Shown here piece by piece: positions 8,470-16,485 of a stretch of 64,000 nucleotides of DNA. A program made the position numbers and the translations under genes. The notes below the pieces were generated by a model that made no database searches, was not told where the DNA came from, and saw only the letters and a list, made by a program, of their open reading frames with translations. Where the stretch lies: the NCBI GenBank assembly GCA_002070945.1, contig MWEG01000108.1:1-64000 (forward strand), in the 5' to 3' direction. The stretch's first letter is position 1. Every line of letters starts with the position of its first letter. This stretch comes from Lentisphaerae bacterium ADurb.Bin082 (GTDB lineage: Bacteria; Verrucomicrobiota; Lentisphaeria; Oligosphaerales; Oligosphaeraceae).

Positions 8470-9249
8470 ATGAAGAAGAACTCGCCATTTACCCTCATCG
8501 AACTCTTGGTGGTGATTGCCATCATCGCCATCTTGGCCGCTATGCTCATGCCGGCGCTGAGCAAGGCACGCAACCAAGCGAACAAGATCAGCTGCGTCAG
8601 CAACGTCAAACAGCTGGTGTTAGGCGCCTTGCTCTATGTCGAAGACAACGATGGTCAATTCATGAACAACTTTGCGGACGGCAATTCCGCCGCCACCGGC
8701 AAGTGGGCCAGTAACTTCTGGATGTGGAAGCTGCGTGGCTCCTACGGCATTGCCGATGGTTGCTTCTCCTGCTCAAACCCCATTAATCCCGCTAAAATGG
8801 GTGGAAACCGGATCAAGGGCGTCGGACTGCCCAAGGCAGGGCAGGAAATCGGCTGGCCGGAAGACGCTTCCGGTGTCAACTACACCTTCAATGCGCATCT
8901 CCTCCGGGATAACCATCCCTGGATTAGCGGCGGCACCCGTCTTGCCAGCGGCTTTATCGGCCGGATGGACATTCCCAGCCAAAGCATCATGATCTATGAG
9001 TACAGCGTACCGAACAGCGCTGATGGCATCTTGCAAATCAACAATGTCCTGACCGTAAAAGGCGCTGTCTATCCCCGTGACCATAATAGCGCCGGTATGA
9101 GTTTCGGTATGGTTGATGGCCATGCCGTCAACCTAGCCTATGGTAATAATCCCGACGGACTTACCCTGATGCCACTTCAGAGCGTTGTCAAACCCTATAC
9201 TCACGGCGACGCCTGGCTCTGCGGTCGCCTGTGGCGTCCGTTGTTTTGA
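8470..9249 (+). CDS. Prepilin-like secreted protein with N-methylation motif
   Basis: The 259-residue protein starts with a short basic leader and a type IV prepilin/pseudopilin helix ([15 protein letters not shown]; cleavage expected before F7, with E at position +5). It ends with an H-Xn-DG segment ([15 protein letters not shown]), here with ten residues rather than the usual nine between H and DG. Such proteins are hugely expanded in Lentisphaerota and Planctomycetota, where their role is unknown; many sit beside glycosidases, as here. AAGGAAAGG precedes the ATG at 8470, and the gap from the GH gene is 32 bases, so the two are probably one transcript. It probably anchors to the inner membrane and is processed by a prepilin peptidase encoded elsewhere. 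Confidence 0.88.
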   Translation: MKKNSPFTLIELLVVIAIIAILAAMLMPALSKARNQANKISCVSNVKQLVLGALLYVEDNDGQFMNNFADGNSAATGKWASNFWMWKLRGSYGIADGCFSCSNPINPAKMGGNRIKGVGLPKAGQEIGWPEDASGVNYTFNAHLLRDNHPWISGGTRLASGFIGRMDIPSQSIMIYEYSVPNSADGILQINNVLTVKGAVYPRDHNSAGMSFGMVDGHAVNLAYGNNPDGLTLMPLQSVVKPYTHGDAWLCGRLWRPLF

Positions 9250-9349
9250 GGCGCCACCCCCGGGAGTTTATCCATGTCCGGTAAGCTCAGCTCGACCGCG
9301 CACCGAGTAGTCAATGCGTGCTGAGGCGGTTCTCGCCACGAAGCGGTGA

Positions 9350-9372
9350 CAATGCTGATAGGAGCAGCATTG
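9350..9372 (+). other. Intergenic hairpin between the prepilin and GH42-like genes
   Basis: CAATGCTG and CAGCATTG pair perfectly over 8 bp around a 7-base loop, ATAGGAG. No T run follows, so it is not a typical terminator. It may be an mRNA processing or stabilising structure. Confidence 0.4.
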
Positions 9373-9515
9373 CTGAAGGCGCGAAATAGCTCAGCCCAAG
9401 ACGGCGGCAGGCGTCCGGTTGACAAAGTCCGGCGGCGTGGACAATCCTGCCGCGGCCATTACCTTATTGCCGGAGCATTTTCCCGTCTCACCCCATTCCC
9501 CAGCCAGGAGTTGCC

Positions 9516-11366
9516 ATGTCCCTGCCCATCACTGATCAGCCCGTTTTTGCCTACCGCCCGCCCTATGGCAAGCACTTGTTCGACGACATGGCGGCGCTTG
9601 CCGCCGCTCGCGATGCCGGCATTGACGTCGTCTGCCTGTCGCCCATGAACACCGACAATTCCCTGGGTGACCCCTACTCGCCTTACCCGACCATCTGGAA
9701 ATACTTCGACACCTACGACTTCGCCGTGCTCGAACAGCAGATCAACGACATCCTCGCCGTCCATCCCCAGGCGCGTTTCATCACCGTCGTTGACCTCAAT
9801 TCGCCGCCTTGGCTGGCTCGCCGTCACTCCTTGGACTCCTTTTATGAAGTCAGCGACTGCTCCCTCTCCAAAGAGTGGAAGGACGCCACCACCAACTACC
9901 TCAAGGCCTTCCTGGACTACTGTGAAAAACACCACGCCGAGCGCATGCTCGGCTACATCATTGCCTGCGGACGTACCTTGGAGTGGATCGAAGCCTACAA
10001 CCGCGCTGCCGGCATACTCAAACCTGCCTTCTATCCCGAGTGGTGCAAACAGCAGCAGCGCGAGCTGTTGCCCATTCCCCGCATGGACGAAATCTCCAAG
10101 CCCGCCCATGGCTGGATTTACGACCCTGTCAGCGAAAAGCACGTCAGCCAGTGGCTCTATTATGTGAACTACCTCACGGCAGACCTCGTCATCCATTTCA
10201 TCCGCTGCGCCCGGGAACATGTCCGCCCAGAAGTGCGCCTCGGACTTTTCTACGGTCATATCCACAACATCCACCCATCCGGTCAGATGGACTGCGAACG
10301 GGTACTCAAGACCGCCCCGCCGGACTTTTTCATCGGCGCCGCCTGCAACAGCAATCCCGCCATGGGTTCTTCCAGCGGCTACATCTGCACCCTCAAGATG
10401 TGCCAGCGCTACGGCGTCGGCTTCATGCACGAATGTGACCGCATCACCAGCACCGGCAATCTCCAGGTCAACGAACACATCTCCCTCAGCGGCGGCATCT
10501 GGGTCAAAACCCAGAACAGCGCCGAAGACTGCGCCATGATTCGGCGCGAAACCGCCCTGTGCATCATCAACCGCTTCTCCATCTGGTGGTTCAATATCTG
10601 GGGCCACGCCTATGACAGCGACGAGACCAAGGCCGCGCTCAAGAATGCTCGCGAGGTCTGGGACCGTTGCATGCCCCAGTCCACCGGCTCCGCCGCTCAA
10701 ACCCTGCTGGTCTTCGACTCCGAAAACAACTACCGCATCAACCCCGGCACGCCGAATCTCCAGCATCTTTCATGGAAATTCCGCCAAGAGTTCTACACAT
10801 ACGGCGTACCCTTTGATACTACCGTCTGGACCGACCTGGCCGCCATGGACCTCAGCCAGTACCGCCTCATTCTCTTCCAGAACCCCGCCTGTCTTGACGA
10901 TCAGCGTCTCGCCTTCCTCCGCGAAAAGGTGCTCCGAGATGGCCGCGTCGTCATCTGGCTCTGCCCGCCCGGAACCGTCTTCAACGGCCAGTACCGACCC
11001 GAGATGGCCGAGAGCATCAGCGGCAATGCCAACAGCAGCACCAGCTGCGCCATCAGTATTCTGCCCGACGCCGTTTCTGTGTCCTGCTATGACAGCCGCA
11101 CCCTTAGCATCGACCAGTTCCGTGAACTGGCCACCATGGCCAAGGTCCATCTCTACGCCGACAAGGACAACGCCGTCCTGGCCTCCCGTGAATTCCTCAT
11201 GGTCCACCGCAAAGACCCCGGCCAAGCCCGCATCACCCTGCCGGTCAGCGCCAAAACCATCACCGAAGTCTTCAGCGGCCGCTCTATCGTCGGCAACACT
11301 GCGGTCTTCACCGACAGCTTTACCGGCCCCGATACCCGCCTTTACTACTTCAGCCAAGAGCATTGA
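9516..11366 (+). CDS. GH42-like beta-galactosidase-type enzyme, cytoplasmic
   Basis: The 616-residue protein has no signal peptide. Residues about 10-390 form a TIM barrel in the GH42 manner, with possible catalytic glutamates in GRTLEW (about 150) and FMHECDR (about 307). Residues about 395-550 fit the Rossmann-like beta-galactosidase trimerisation domain (YRLILFQNPACLDDQRLAFL and DGRVVIWLCPPG). AGGAG lies before the ATG. It follows the prepilin gene by 266 bases on the same strand. Its codons are strongly C-ending, unlike the membrane genes on either side. It probably cleaves an imported oligosaccharide; galactoside specificity is not assured. Confidence 0.75.
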   Translation: MSLPITDQPVFAYRPPYGKHLFDDMAALAAARDAGIDVVCLSPMNTDNSLGDPYSPYPTIWKYFDTYDFAVLEQQINDILAVHPQARFITVVDLNSPPWLARRHSLDSFYEVSDCSLSKEWKDATTNYLKAFLDYCEKHHAERMLGYIIACGRTLEWIEAYNRAAGILKPAFYPEWCKQQQRELLPIPRMDEISKPAHGWIYDPVSEKHVSQWLYYVNYLTADLVIHFIRCAREHVRPEVRLGLFYGHIHNIHPSGQMDCERVLKTAPPDFFIGAACNSNPAMGSSSGYICTLKMCQRYGVGFMHECDRITSTGNLQVNEHISLSGGIWVKTQNSAEDCAMIRRETALCIINRFSIWWFNIWGHAYDSDETKAALKNAREVWDRCMPQSTGSAAQTLLVFDSENNYRINPGTPNLQHLSWKFRQEFYTYGVPFDTTVWTDLAAMDLSQYRLILFQNPACLDDQRLAFLREKVLRDGRVVIWLCPPGTVFNGQYRPEMAESISGNANSSTSCAISILPDAVSVSCYDSRTLSIDQFRELATMAKVHLYADKDNAVLASREFLMVHRKDPGQARITLPVSAKTITEVFSGRSIVGNTAVFTDSFTGPDTRLYYFSQEH

Positions 11367-11719
11367 GTTTGTCCGAAAGCATAGTTGGGCTTTGTAAGCC
11401 GGAGAATAGCTATTAGGCTATCCCTCCCTGCATCTGCAAGCGCGAGCCTGCGGGTTTCGACCCTTTCCGCCCCTGTGCAAAACCTGACTATGCTGCTCGG
11501 CTATTCCCTTTTTAGGGACTCATGCGGAGCGAGCCGCCGGCACCTTCGCTGAGTGGCAGGAAGAGGACGCATTTATTAGGGTTGTATAAGTTTGGTAAAT
11601 ATTTCTGCATAAACTTGCAAATCTGCCTGATGACGATTACGGTACTTCTTTGCGGGTAAATTAATGCCACAAAAGCCTGCCTTGTCATCCCCCATCTTTC
11701 ACTGGGAGCTTCATCTTTT
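11367..11719. other. Intergenic region before the second DUF6785-type gene
   Basis: A 353-base stretch without a credible gene. It has small imperfect hairpins (GAATAGC/GCTATCC near 11406; TCCCTTTTTAGGGA near 11506) and becomes AT-rich after 11570, where a promoter for the downstream gene is likely, but I cannot place -35 and -10 boxes with confidence. Confidence 0.4.
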
Positions 11720-13807
11720 ATGACTTTGCGCGCCCTTTTCCTGGCTTTTGCAGCTGTCGCCTTCATCTGCGGCTTCACATATTTCAATGACGCTGTCCTT
11801 TTTCATTCCATGTTCGTGGGCAATCATATACCCATGTCCGTGTTTGGCGGATTGTTCCTTTTTCTCATTACGGTCAATCCCATTTTACACCGTCTCAGCC
11901 GGGGCAAGCCGTCTTCGTGGTTGCGGCCGTTCTCAGCTCGCGAGCTCTGCTTTATCCTCGCCATTGTCCTTCCTACGTGCTGCATCCCCTACAGCAGCAT
12001 GTTGCGCCTGCTGCCCAACGCCATCATGCTCCCGCACCACTACGCCAAAACTATCACCAGCTGGAAACTGCAGGACAGCAAGAACAGCCAGACGTTCACG
12101 CCAGCGACCTCCCTCCTGCCCAAGCGCATGCTCGCAGACTCGGAATACGACGATGGCAACGCCTTGCTGGCCATGGTTCAGGGCATGCCCACCAAGCCTG
12201 GCCAAAAGCATGTCAGCCCATCCGCCATCCCCTGGGGCGCCTGGAAAGACACTCTCTCTGTCTGGATTCCCCTGTTCCTGTTGCTATGGCTCGCCCTTGG
12301 CGGCATCGCCGTCGCCTGTCACCACCAATGGGCCAACAACGAACTCTTGCCCTATCCAATCGTCCAATTCGCCAGTACTTTAATGCCCGAGGCCGACGGC
12401 ACCGTCAGCCTAGTTCTCCGCAACAAATGGTTCTGGCTTTCCTGCATTTTTGTCTATGTCATCCATCTCAACAACTATCTCTACCTCTATTATCCTGAAT
12501 ACCTGATTCCCTTCCGGCGCTTCATCAGTTTATGGCCCATCTCCAAGCTCTTCCCCACCTTCATGCGCGGCGGCGGCGGGAGCCTCCTCACCATCCGGCT
12601 TTACTTCACTGCCATTGGCATTGCCTTCTTGATTCCCGTTGACGTGTCCATGGCCGTTGGCATCGGCCCTTTCGTCTTCATGTACATTGCCGGCGTCCTT
12701 GCCAAGATTGGCATGCCCATGCATGCCGGCTACATTTTTTCCAGCCGTATCTCCAGCGGCCTCATCTCAGGCGGAATCCTGGCCTTTTTCGCTGTCTTGC
12801 TCTATACTGGGCGCCACTACTACCTCAACGCCCTGAAAGGCGCACTGCGGCTCGGCGCCAGCCGAGATGTGCCTGCTTCTGCGGTCTGGGGCGTCCGCTG
12901 CTTCTTAGTCGCTGCCACCGCCTTCATCGCCAGCCTGACGGCGCTTGGCCTCGACTGGCAGCTGGCCTTGATCTACACGGCCGTCGCTGTCGCGCTGTTT
13001 ACGGTGTTAGGCCGAATCATCGCGGAAGCCGGCGTCTTTTACCTTGCGCCGGGAGTCTATCCCTGCGCCCTGATTGTCGCCTTTCTTGGCGAGCAGGCTC
13101 TTGGCCCCTCTGCCTTGGCCATCATGTTCTTCCTGACCACGGTTTTTCTCATTGACACGCGCGAATGCTTTATGCCATTCATGGTCAATGCATTGCATTT
13201 CTCCGCGAGTGCCCGGCTCCGCTTTTCGCGGGTTCTGCCGTTAACGGCCATCGCCATCATCGTCGGCCTCTGCATCGCTGTGCCAACGACGCTTTACTTC
13301 AACTATGACCGGGGCGCCAACTGGCGGGATGCCTTTGCTACCTCCAGCGTGCCGCGCTACGCCATCAATTCCGTTGTCGCGGCCCGCCAGCGCCTCCAGG
13401 CTCAGGACACCCTGGCGGTCTCTGAGAGCTGCAAGGGCTTCCAACGCTTTGCCGCCATCAAGCCAAACAAGCGCTTCATGATCGCTTTCGGGGCGACGTT
13501 TGCAGCCACCATCCTGTTCAGCATAGCCAGGCTCCGGTTCGCTCGCTGGCCCCTCCATCCCGTCCTCTTCTGCCTCTGGCCAGGCTATGGCGGCTACATG
13601 ATGGCCTGGTCCTTCATCATCGGCGGAACCATTAAGATTATCACCAGCCATTACGGCGGCAGCAAATTCGTCCAGAAAATCAAGCCTTTGATGATCGGGC
13701 TGATTGCTGGCGACATGCTGGCTGGACTTACCGTAACCGTCTATGGCGCAATATATTATTTTGTCACCGGCACACCGCCGAAAACGTTCTGGGTCCTGCT
13801 CGCGTAA
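11720..13807 (+). CDS. Second DUF6785-type (OPT-related) membrane protein
   Basis: The 695-residue protein is a full-length relative of the one at 1116. It shares the same opening (LR-L-x-x-F-x-x-x-F-I), an early GYIND/TYFND-like segment, the long loop around residues 110-170, and a late W-P-L-H-P-V turn (RWPLHPVLFCLWPGY) before the final helices. About 12-14 membrane helices are visible. GGGAGC lies 14 bases before the ATG. Unlike the copy at 1116 it has no coupled unknown or PqqD-like partner: the next gene, after 196 bases, is the FtsX permease. Codons are C-ending, as in the preceding GH genes and unlike the copy at 1116, so the two copies probably have different histories. Confidence 0.75.
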   Translation: MTLRALFLAFAAVAFICGFTYFNDAVLFHSMFVGNHIPMSVFGGLFLFLITVNPILHRLSRGKPSSWLRPFSARELCFILAIVLPTCCIPYSSMLRLLPNAIMLPHHYAKTITSWKLQDSKNSQTFTPATSLLPKRMLADSEYDDGNALLAMVQGMPTKPGQKHVSPSAIPWGAWKDTLSVWIPLFLLLWLALGGIAVACHHQWANNELLPYPIVQFASTLMPEADGTVSLVLRNKWFWLSCIFVYVIHLNNYLYLYYPEYLIPFRRFISLWPISKLFPTFMRGGGGSLLTIRLYFTAIGIAFLIPVDVSMAVGIGPFVFMYIAGVLAKIGMPMHAGYIFSSRISSGLISGGILAFFAVLLYTGRHYYLNALKGALRLGASRDVPASAVWGVRCFLVAATAFIASLTALGLDWQLALIYTAVAVALFTVLGRIIAEAGVFYLAPGVYPCALIVAFLGEQALGPSALAIMFFLTTVFLIDTRECFMPFMVNALHFSASARLRFSRVLPLTAIAIIVGLCIAVPTTLYFNYDRGANWRDAFATSSVPRYAINSVVAARQRLQAQDTLAVSESCKGFQRFAAIKPNKRFMIAFGATFAATILFSIARLRFARWPLHPVLFCLWPGYGGYMMAWSFIIGGTIKIITSHYGGSKFVQKIKPLMIGLIAGDMLAGLTVTVYGAIYYFVTGTPPKTFWVLLA

Positions 13808-13968
13808 CAAGGAATGAAAAATGGTTTGCACTCAAAGCGTGCGTGATTTCGTTGCCGGAAGCAACTTGAATTTCAAAAACAGAGCGAGAATCCTTCACGC
13901 TGCATTTGCAAAAAATGGCGGTGCCAGTAACTTAACGTCTTATCTGTTGTAGCATAAACTCAACACTC

Positions 13969-13996
13969 TCAAGCGGCCCATTGACCAGAGCAGTGA
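13969..13996 (+). repeat. Right copy of the 28-bp imperfect direct repeat
   Basis: TCAAGC, five variable bases, then ATTGACCAGAGCAGTGA. It ends 7 bases before the FtsX start codon at 14004. The partner at 4521-4548 lies just after the PqqD-like gene. Confidence 0.8.
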
Positions 13997-14003
13997 GAAT
14001 ATC

Positions 14004-15479
14004 ATGAAGGAAATCAAGATTGAGGAGCAGCCCTGGCTGAGCCTGCATCGCACCATTCGAATCACGGTTGACGGCATCCGCTACCGGCTGTTCCGAGCCT
14101 CGGTGACGGTGGCGGTCATCGTGGTCGCCGTGGCTTTCCTGATGAATATATTGTCAGAAAGCCTGATCAAGCGCTCGGTGGCTGCCAATACCCGGGAGCG
14201 GATTCAGAATGCCCGCCTGATCTATGCTTGGTCTGCCAAGCTGACGTCGCCAGGCAGCCTGGAGTCGGTGGTCGCTGACTTGGCCAACAACCCGCCTGAG
14301 TCAGCTATCATCAAGGAAATCCAGGGCTTCGGAGACTTTTCCGACCGCGAGATGACCGAGCTGCGCCAGCAGGCAGCGGAAATCTCCTTCGTCTTTTCAT
14401 TTTTCAATGGCCTTGACTATGCGAAGCGCCGTTCCATGATCCACACGGCAACAGGCATGGGCATCCTGAACCGGCTGCGGACGCCGGTCGGCCGGGAGCA
14501 GTTCGAGACAGCGCTGGCGCGGATTCGCTCCGTGCATTTTGACCTTCCTGACGAGCAGCTGGACGCGCTCCTGGAGGCGACGCCAGCAGTCACGGCCCAG
14601 CTTAACAAGGTGCTGGCAGCCCGCAGCCGGGCCATTGCCGCAGTCAACCGCGAAGTCAAGAACAAGGACTTGCTGGCGTGCCTGGCTGATGCTGACCATC
14701 GTTTCGGCGATGTCATCCGCCAGGCCGGCTTTGTCTTTGACTCGGAAAAACTGGCACCGACCATTGCCGTCCAGGCGCAGCGTCTCATTGACACCCTGCA
14801 CCTGGAAAAAAGCATGGAGGAACGCCATTGCCGGCAATTGATTGCACAGCAGGCTAACATCCTGCCAGCTGACGTCAATGTCATCATGATGTGGGACTAC
14901 CTCGACAGCGGGCGGTTTGCGGGCCGTTACCTGGAAAGGATGGCCTCAGCCGGCCTTGACGTGACTGGCCTGGACGCGGAGCGGCTGGTCAGCCTGGCGC
15001 GCGGACGCAAGGAAAACGCCGCCCTGAACATGGCGGCGAGGCTGACGGTGGACGCAGGCCGCGGCTTCTTGGGGCTGGGCGAGCGACTGGCCTGGCTGTT
15101 GTTTGTGTCCATGCTGGTCTGCGGAATCGGCATTACCAATGCTATGATGATGTCCGTGACCGAACGCTTCAATGAGATCGCAACCTTGAAATGCCTCGGC
15201 GCCCTGGATGGTTTCATCATGTTGATGTTCGTGTTGGAAAGCTGCTTTATGGGAATTGTCGGCGGCGCCATTGGGGCGTTTATTGGCGGCATCATCGGTC
15301 TGGGTCGGATGATGGCGGCCTTTGGAGTCAATTTCTTCAATGCGATTCCCGTTGGCGACATCCTGCTGGGCATGGTCGTCTCGGTGATCCTGGGAACCTT
15401 GCTGGCGGCAGTGGCAGCAGTTGTGCCGTCCTACAAGGCGGCGCGGCTGGCGCCAATGGAGGCCATGCGAGTAGAGTGA
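14004..15479 (+). CDS. FtsX/MacB-type ABC transporter permease
   Basis: The 491-residue protein has one N-terminal membrane helix (about 30-52), a large extracytoplasmic region (about 55-360) rich in helices, and three C-terminal helices (about 365-480). It ends with the FtsX signature: an IATLKCLGA segment and VPSYKAARLAPMEAMR. Such permeases do not move substrate across the membrane by themselves but couple ATP hydrolysis to work in the envelope (lipoprotein release, peptide export, peptidoglycan hydrolase control). The ATPase at 15531, 51 bases on, is the natural partner. The Shine-Dalgarno is weak (GTGAG). Confidence 0.88.
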   Translation: MKEIKIEEQPWLSLHRTIRITVDGIRYRLFRASVTVAVIVVAVAFLMNILSESLIKRSVAANTRERIQNARLIYAWSAKLTSPGSLESVVADLANNPPESAIIKEIQGFGDFSDREMTELRQQAAEISFVFSFFNGLDYAKRRSMIHTATGMGILNRLRTPVGREQFETALARIRSVHFDLPDEQLDALLEATPAVTAQLNKVLAARSRAIAAVNREVKNKDLLACLADADHRFGDVIRQAGFVFDSEKLAPTIAVQAQRLIDTLHLEKSMEERHCRQLIAQQANILPADVNVIMMWDYLDSGRFAGRYLERMASAGLDVTGLDAERLVSLARGRKENAALNMAARLTVDAGRGFLGLGERLAWLLFVSMLVCGIGITNAMMMSVTERFNEIATLKCLGALDGFIMLMFVLESCFMGIVGGAIGAFIGGIIGLGRMMAAFGVNFFNAIPVGDILLGMVVSVILGTLLAAVAAVVPSYKAARLAPMEAMRVE

Positions 15480-15530
15480 TGGCGAGCCAGGGGCGGAGAT
15501 AGGACAGGCGTAAAAATAGGGAAATAGAAT

Positions 15531-16316
15531 ATGGCGGCAGTGACAGCAGAACAAACCAACGGGCAGAATCCGGCCGTCGCAAACGGCAACGACAAACGCC
15601 GCGTCATCATCAGGACAGTCGGCCTGAAAAAGACGTACCTGATGAAAGGCGTTCTGACCGAGGCCCTGCGAGGGGTCGATATCGAGATTTTCCAGAGAGA
15701 GTTCATCGCCGTGATGGGCCCGTCCGGCTCTGGCAAGTCGACGTTTTTCAACATGATCGGCGCACTGGACAGCCCGTCGGTAGGGCGGGTTTTCATTGAT
15801 GAAGTTGACGTAGCCCAGCTGACAGCCGAAGAGCTGGCGTATCTGCGCTGTCACAAAATCGGCTACATTTTCCAGAGTTACAACTTGATCAAGTACATGA
15901 CGGCCTTGGAGAATGTGACTACGCCCATGGCGTTTGGCGGAGTGATGCCTGACCAGGCCCGGGAGCGCGGCATGAGCATCCTGGAGATAGTCGGGCTGAA
16001 GGATCGTTGGCACCACCGGCCGATTGAGATGTCGGGCGGCCAGCAGCAGCGCGTGGCCATTGCGCGCTCCTTGGCCAACAACCCAAGCGTGTTGCTTTGC
16101 GACGAGCCGACAGCCAACCTGGACCTGAACACCGGACAGGAGATTCTCGAGCTGCTGCAACGCTTGAACACGGAAAAGGGCGTGACGGTCATCTGCGCCA
16201 CGCATGACCACCGCATGATGAATATCTGCGACCGGCTAATGTGGATCCGAGACGGACGCATCGACCGCATGGCAGACCGCAGTGAGGTGCATATCGAAAT
16301 CGGCACCATCGAATGA
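15531..16316 (+). CDS. ABC transporter ATP-binding protein (LolD/MacB type)
   Basis: The 261-residue ATPase carries Walker A GPSGSGKST (about 64-72), a Q-loop (IFQSYNL), the signature MSGGQQQRVAIARSL, Walker B VLLCDEPTANLD and the switch histidine in CATHDHRM. It has a 20-residue hydrophilic N-terminal extension. It energises an FtsX-type permease, most likely the one at 14004 or the fused permease at 16486 that follows. Its relative at 23509 is close, giving two ATPases for two FtsX permeases within one cluster. Confidence 0.95.
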   Translation: MAAVTAEQTNGQNPAVANGNDKRRVIIRTVGLKKTYLMKGVLTEALRGVDIEIFQREFIAVMGPSGSGKSTFFNMIGALDSPSVGRVFIDEVDVAQLTAEELAYLRCHKIGYIFQSYNLIKYMTALENVTTPMAFGGVMPDQARERGMSILEIVGLKDRWHHRPIEMSGGQQQRVAIARSLANNPSVLLCDEPTANLDLNTGQEILELLQRLNTEKGVTVICATHDHRMMNICDRLMWIRDGRIDRMADRSEVHIEIGTIE

Positions 16317-16485
16317 CGGCATTCTAAGACGCCAGCCGCTGGGAGAAGCCCGAGCGGAAGCTTGGCAGGAACATAATTATTTTAAGCAACCGGAACGGAG
16401 ATAGCGGCTGGAAACAGCCTGACACCATCAAAGAATCGTGGTCAGACAGCACCTATCACCAAGACAACAGGGAAACGGAACGCGC

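Noticed and set aside
9459-10766. 435-residue minus-strand open frame
   Set aside because: It mirrors the GH42-like gene, whose C-ending codons keep the opposite strand free of stops; composition is Val/Ala/Gly/Asp-rich with no domain.
13808-13968. Possible remnant of an unknown/PqqD-like pair after the second DUF6785-type gene
   Set aside because: I could not read any PqqD motif in the three plus-strand frames; only the 28-bp repeat is shared.
14946-16211. 421-residue minus-strand open frame
   Set aside because: It spans two well-supported plus-strand genes (FtsX permease and ABC ATPase) and is His/Gln-rich without motifs.
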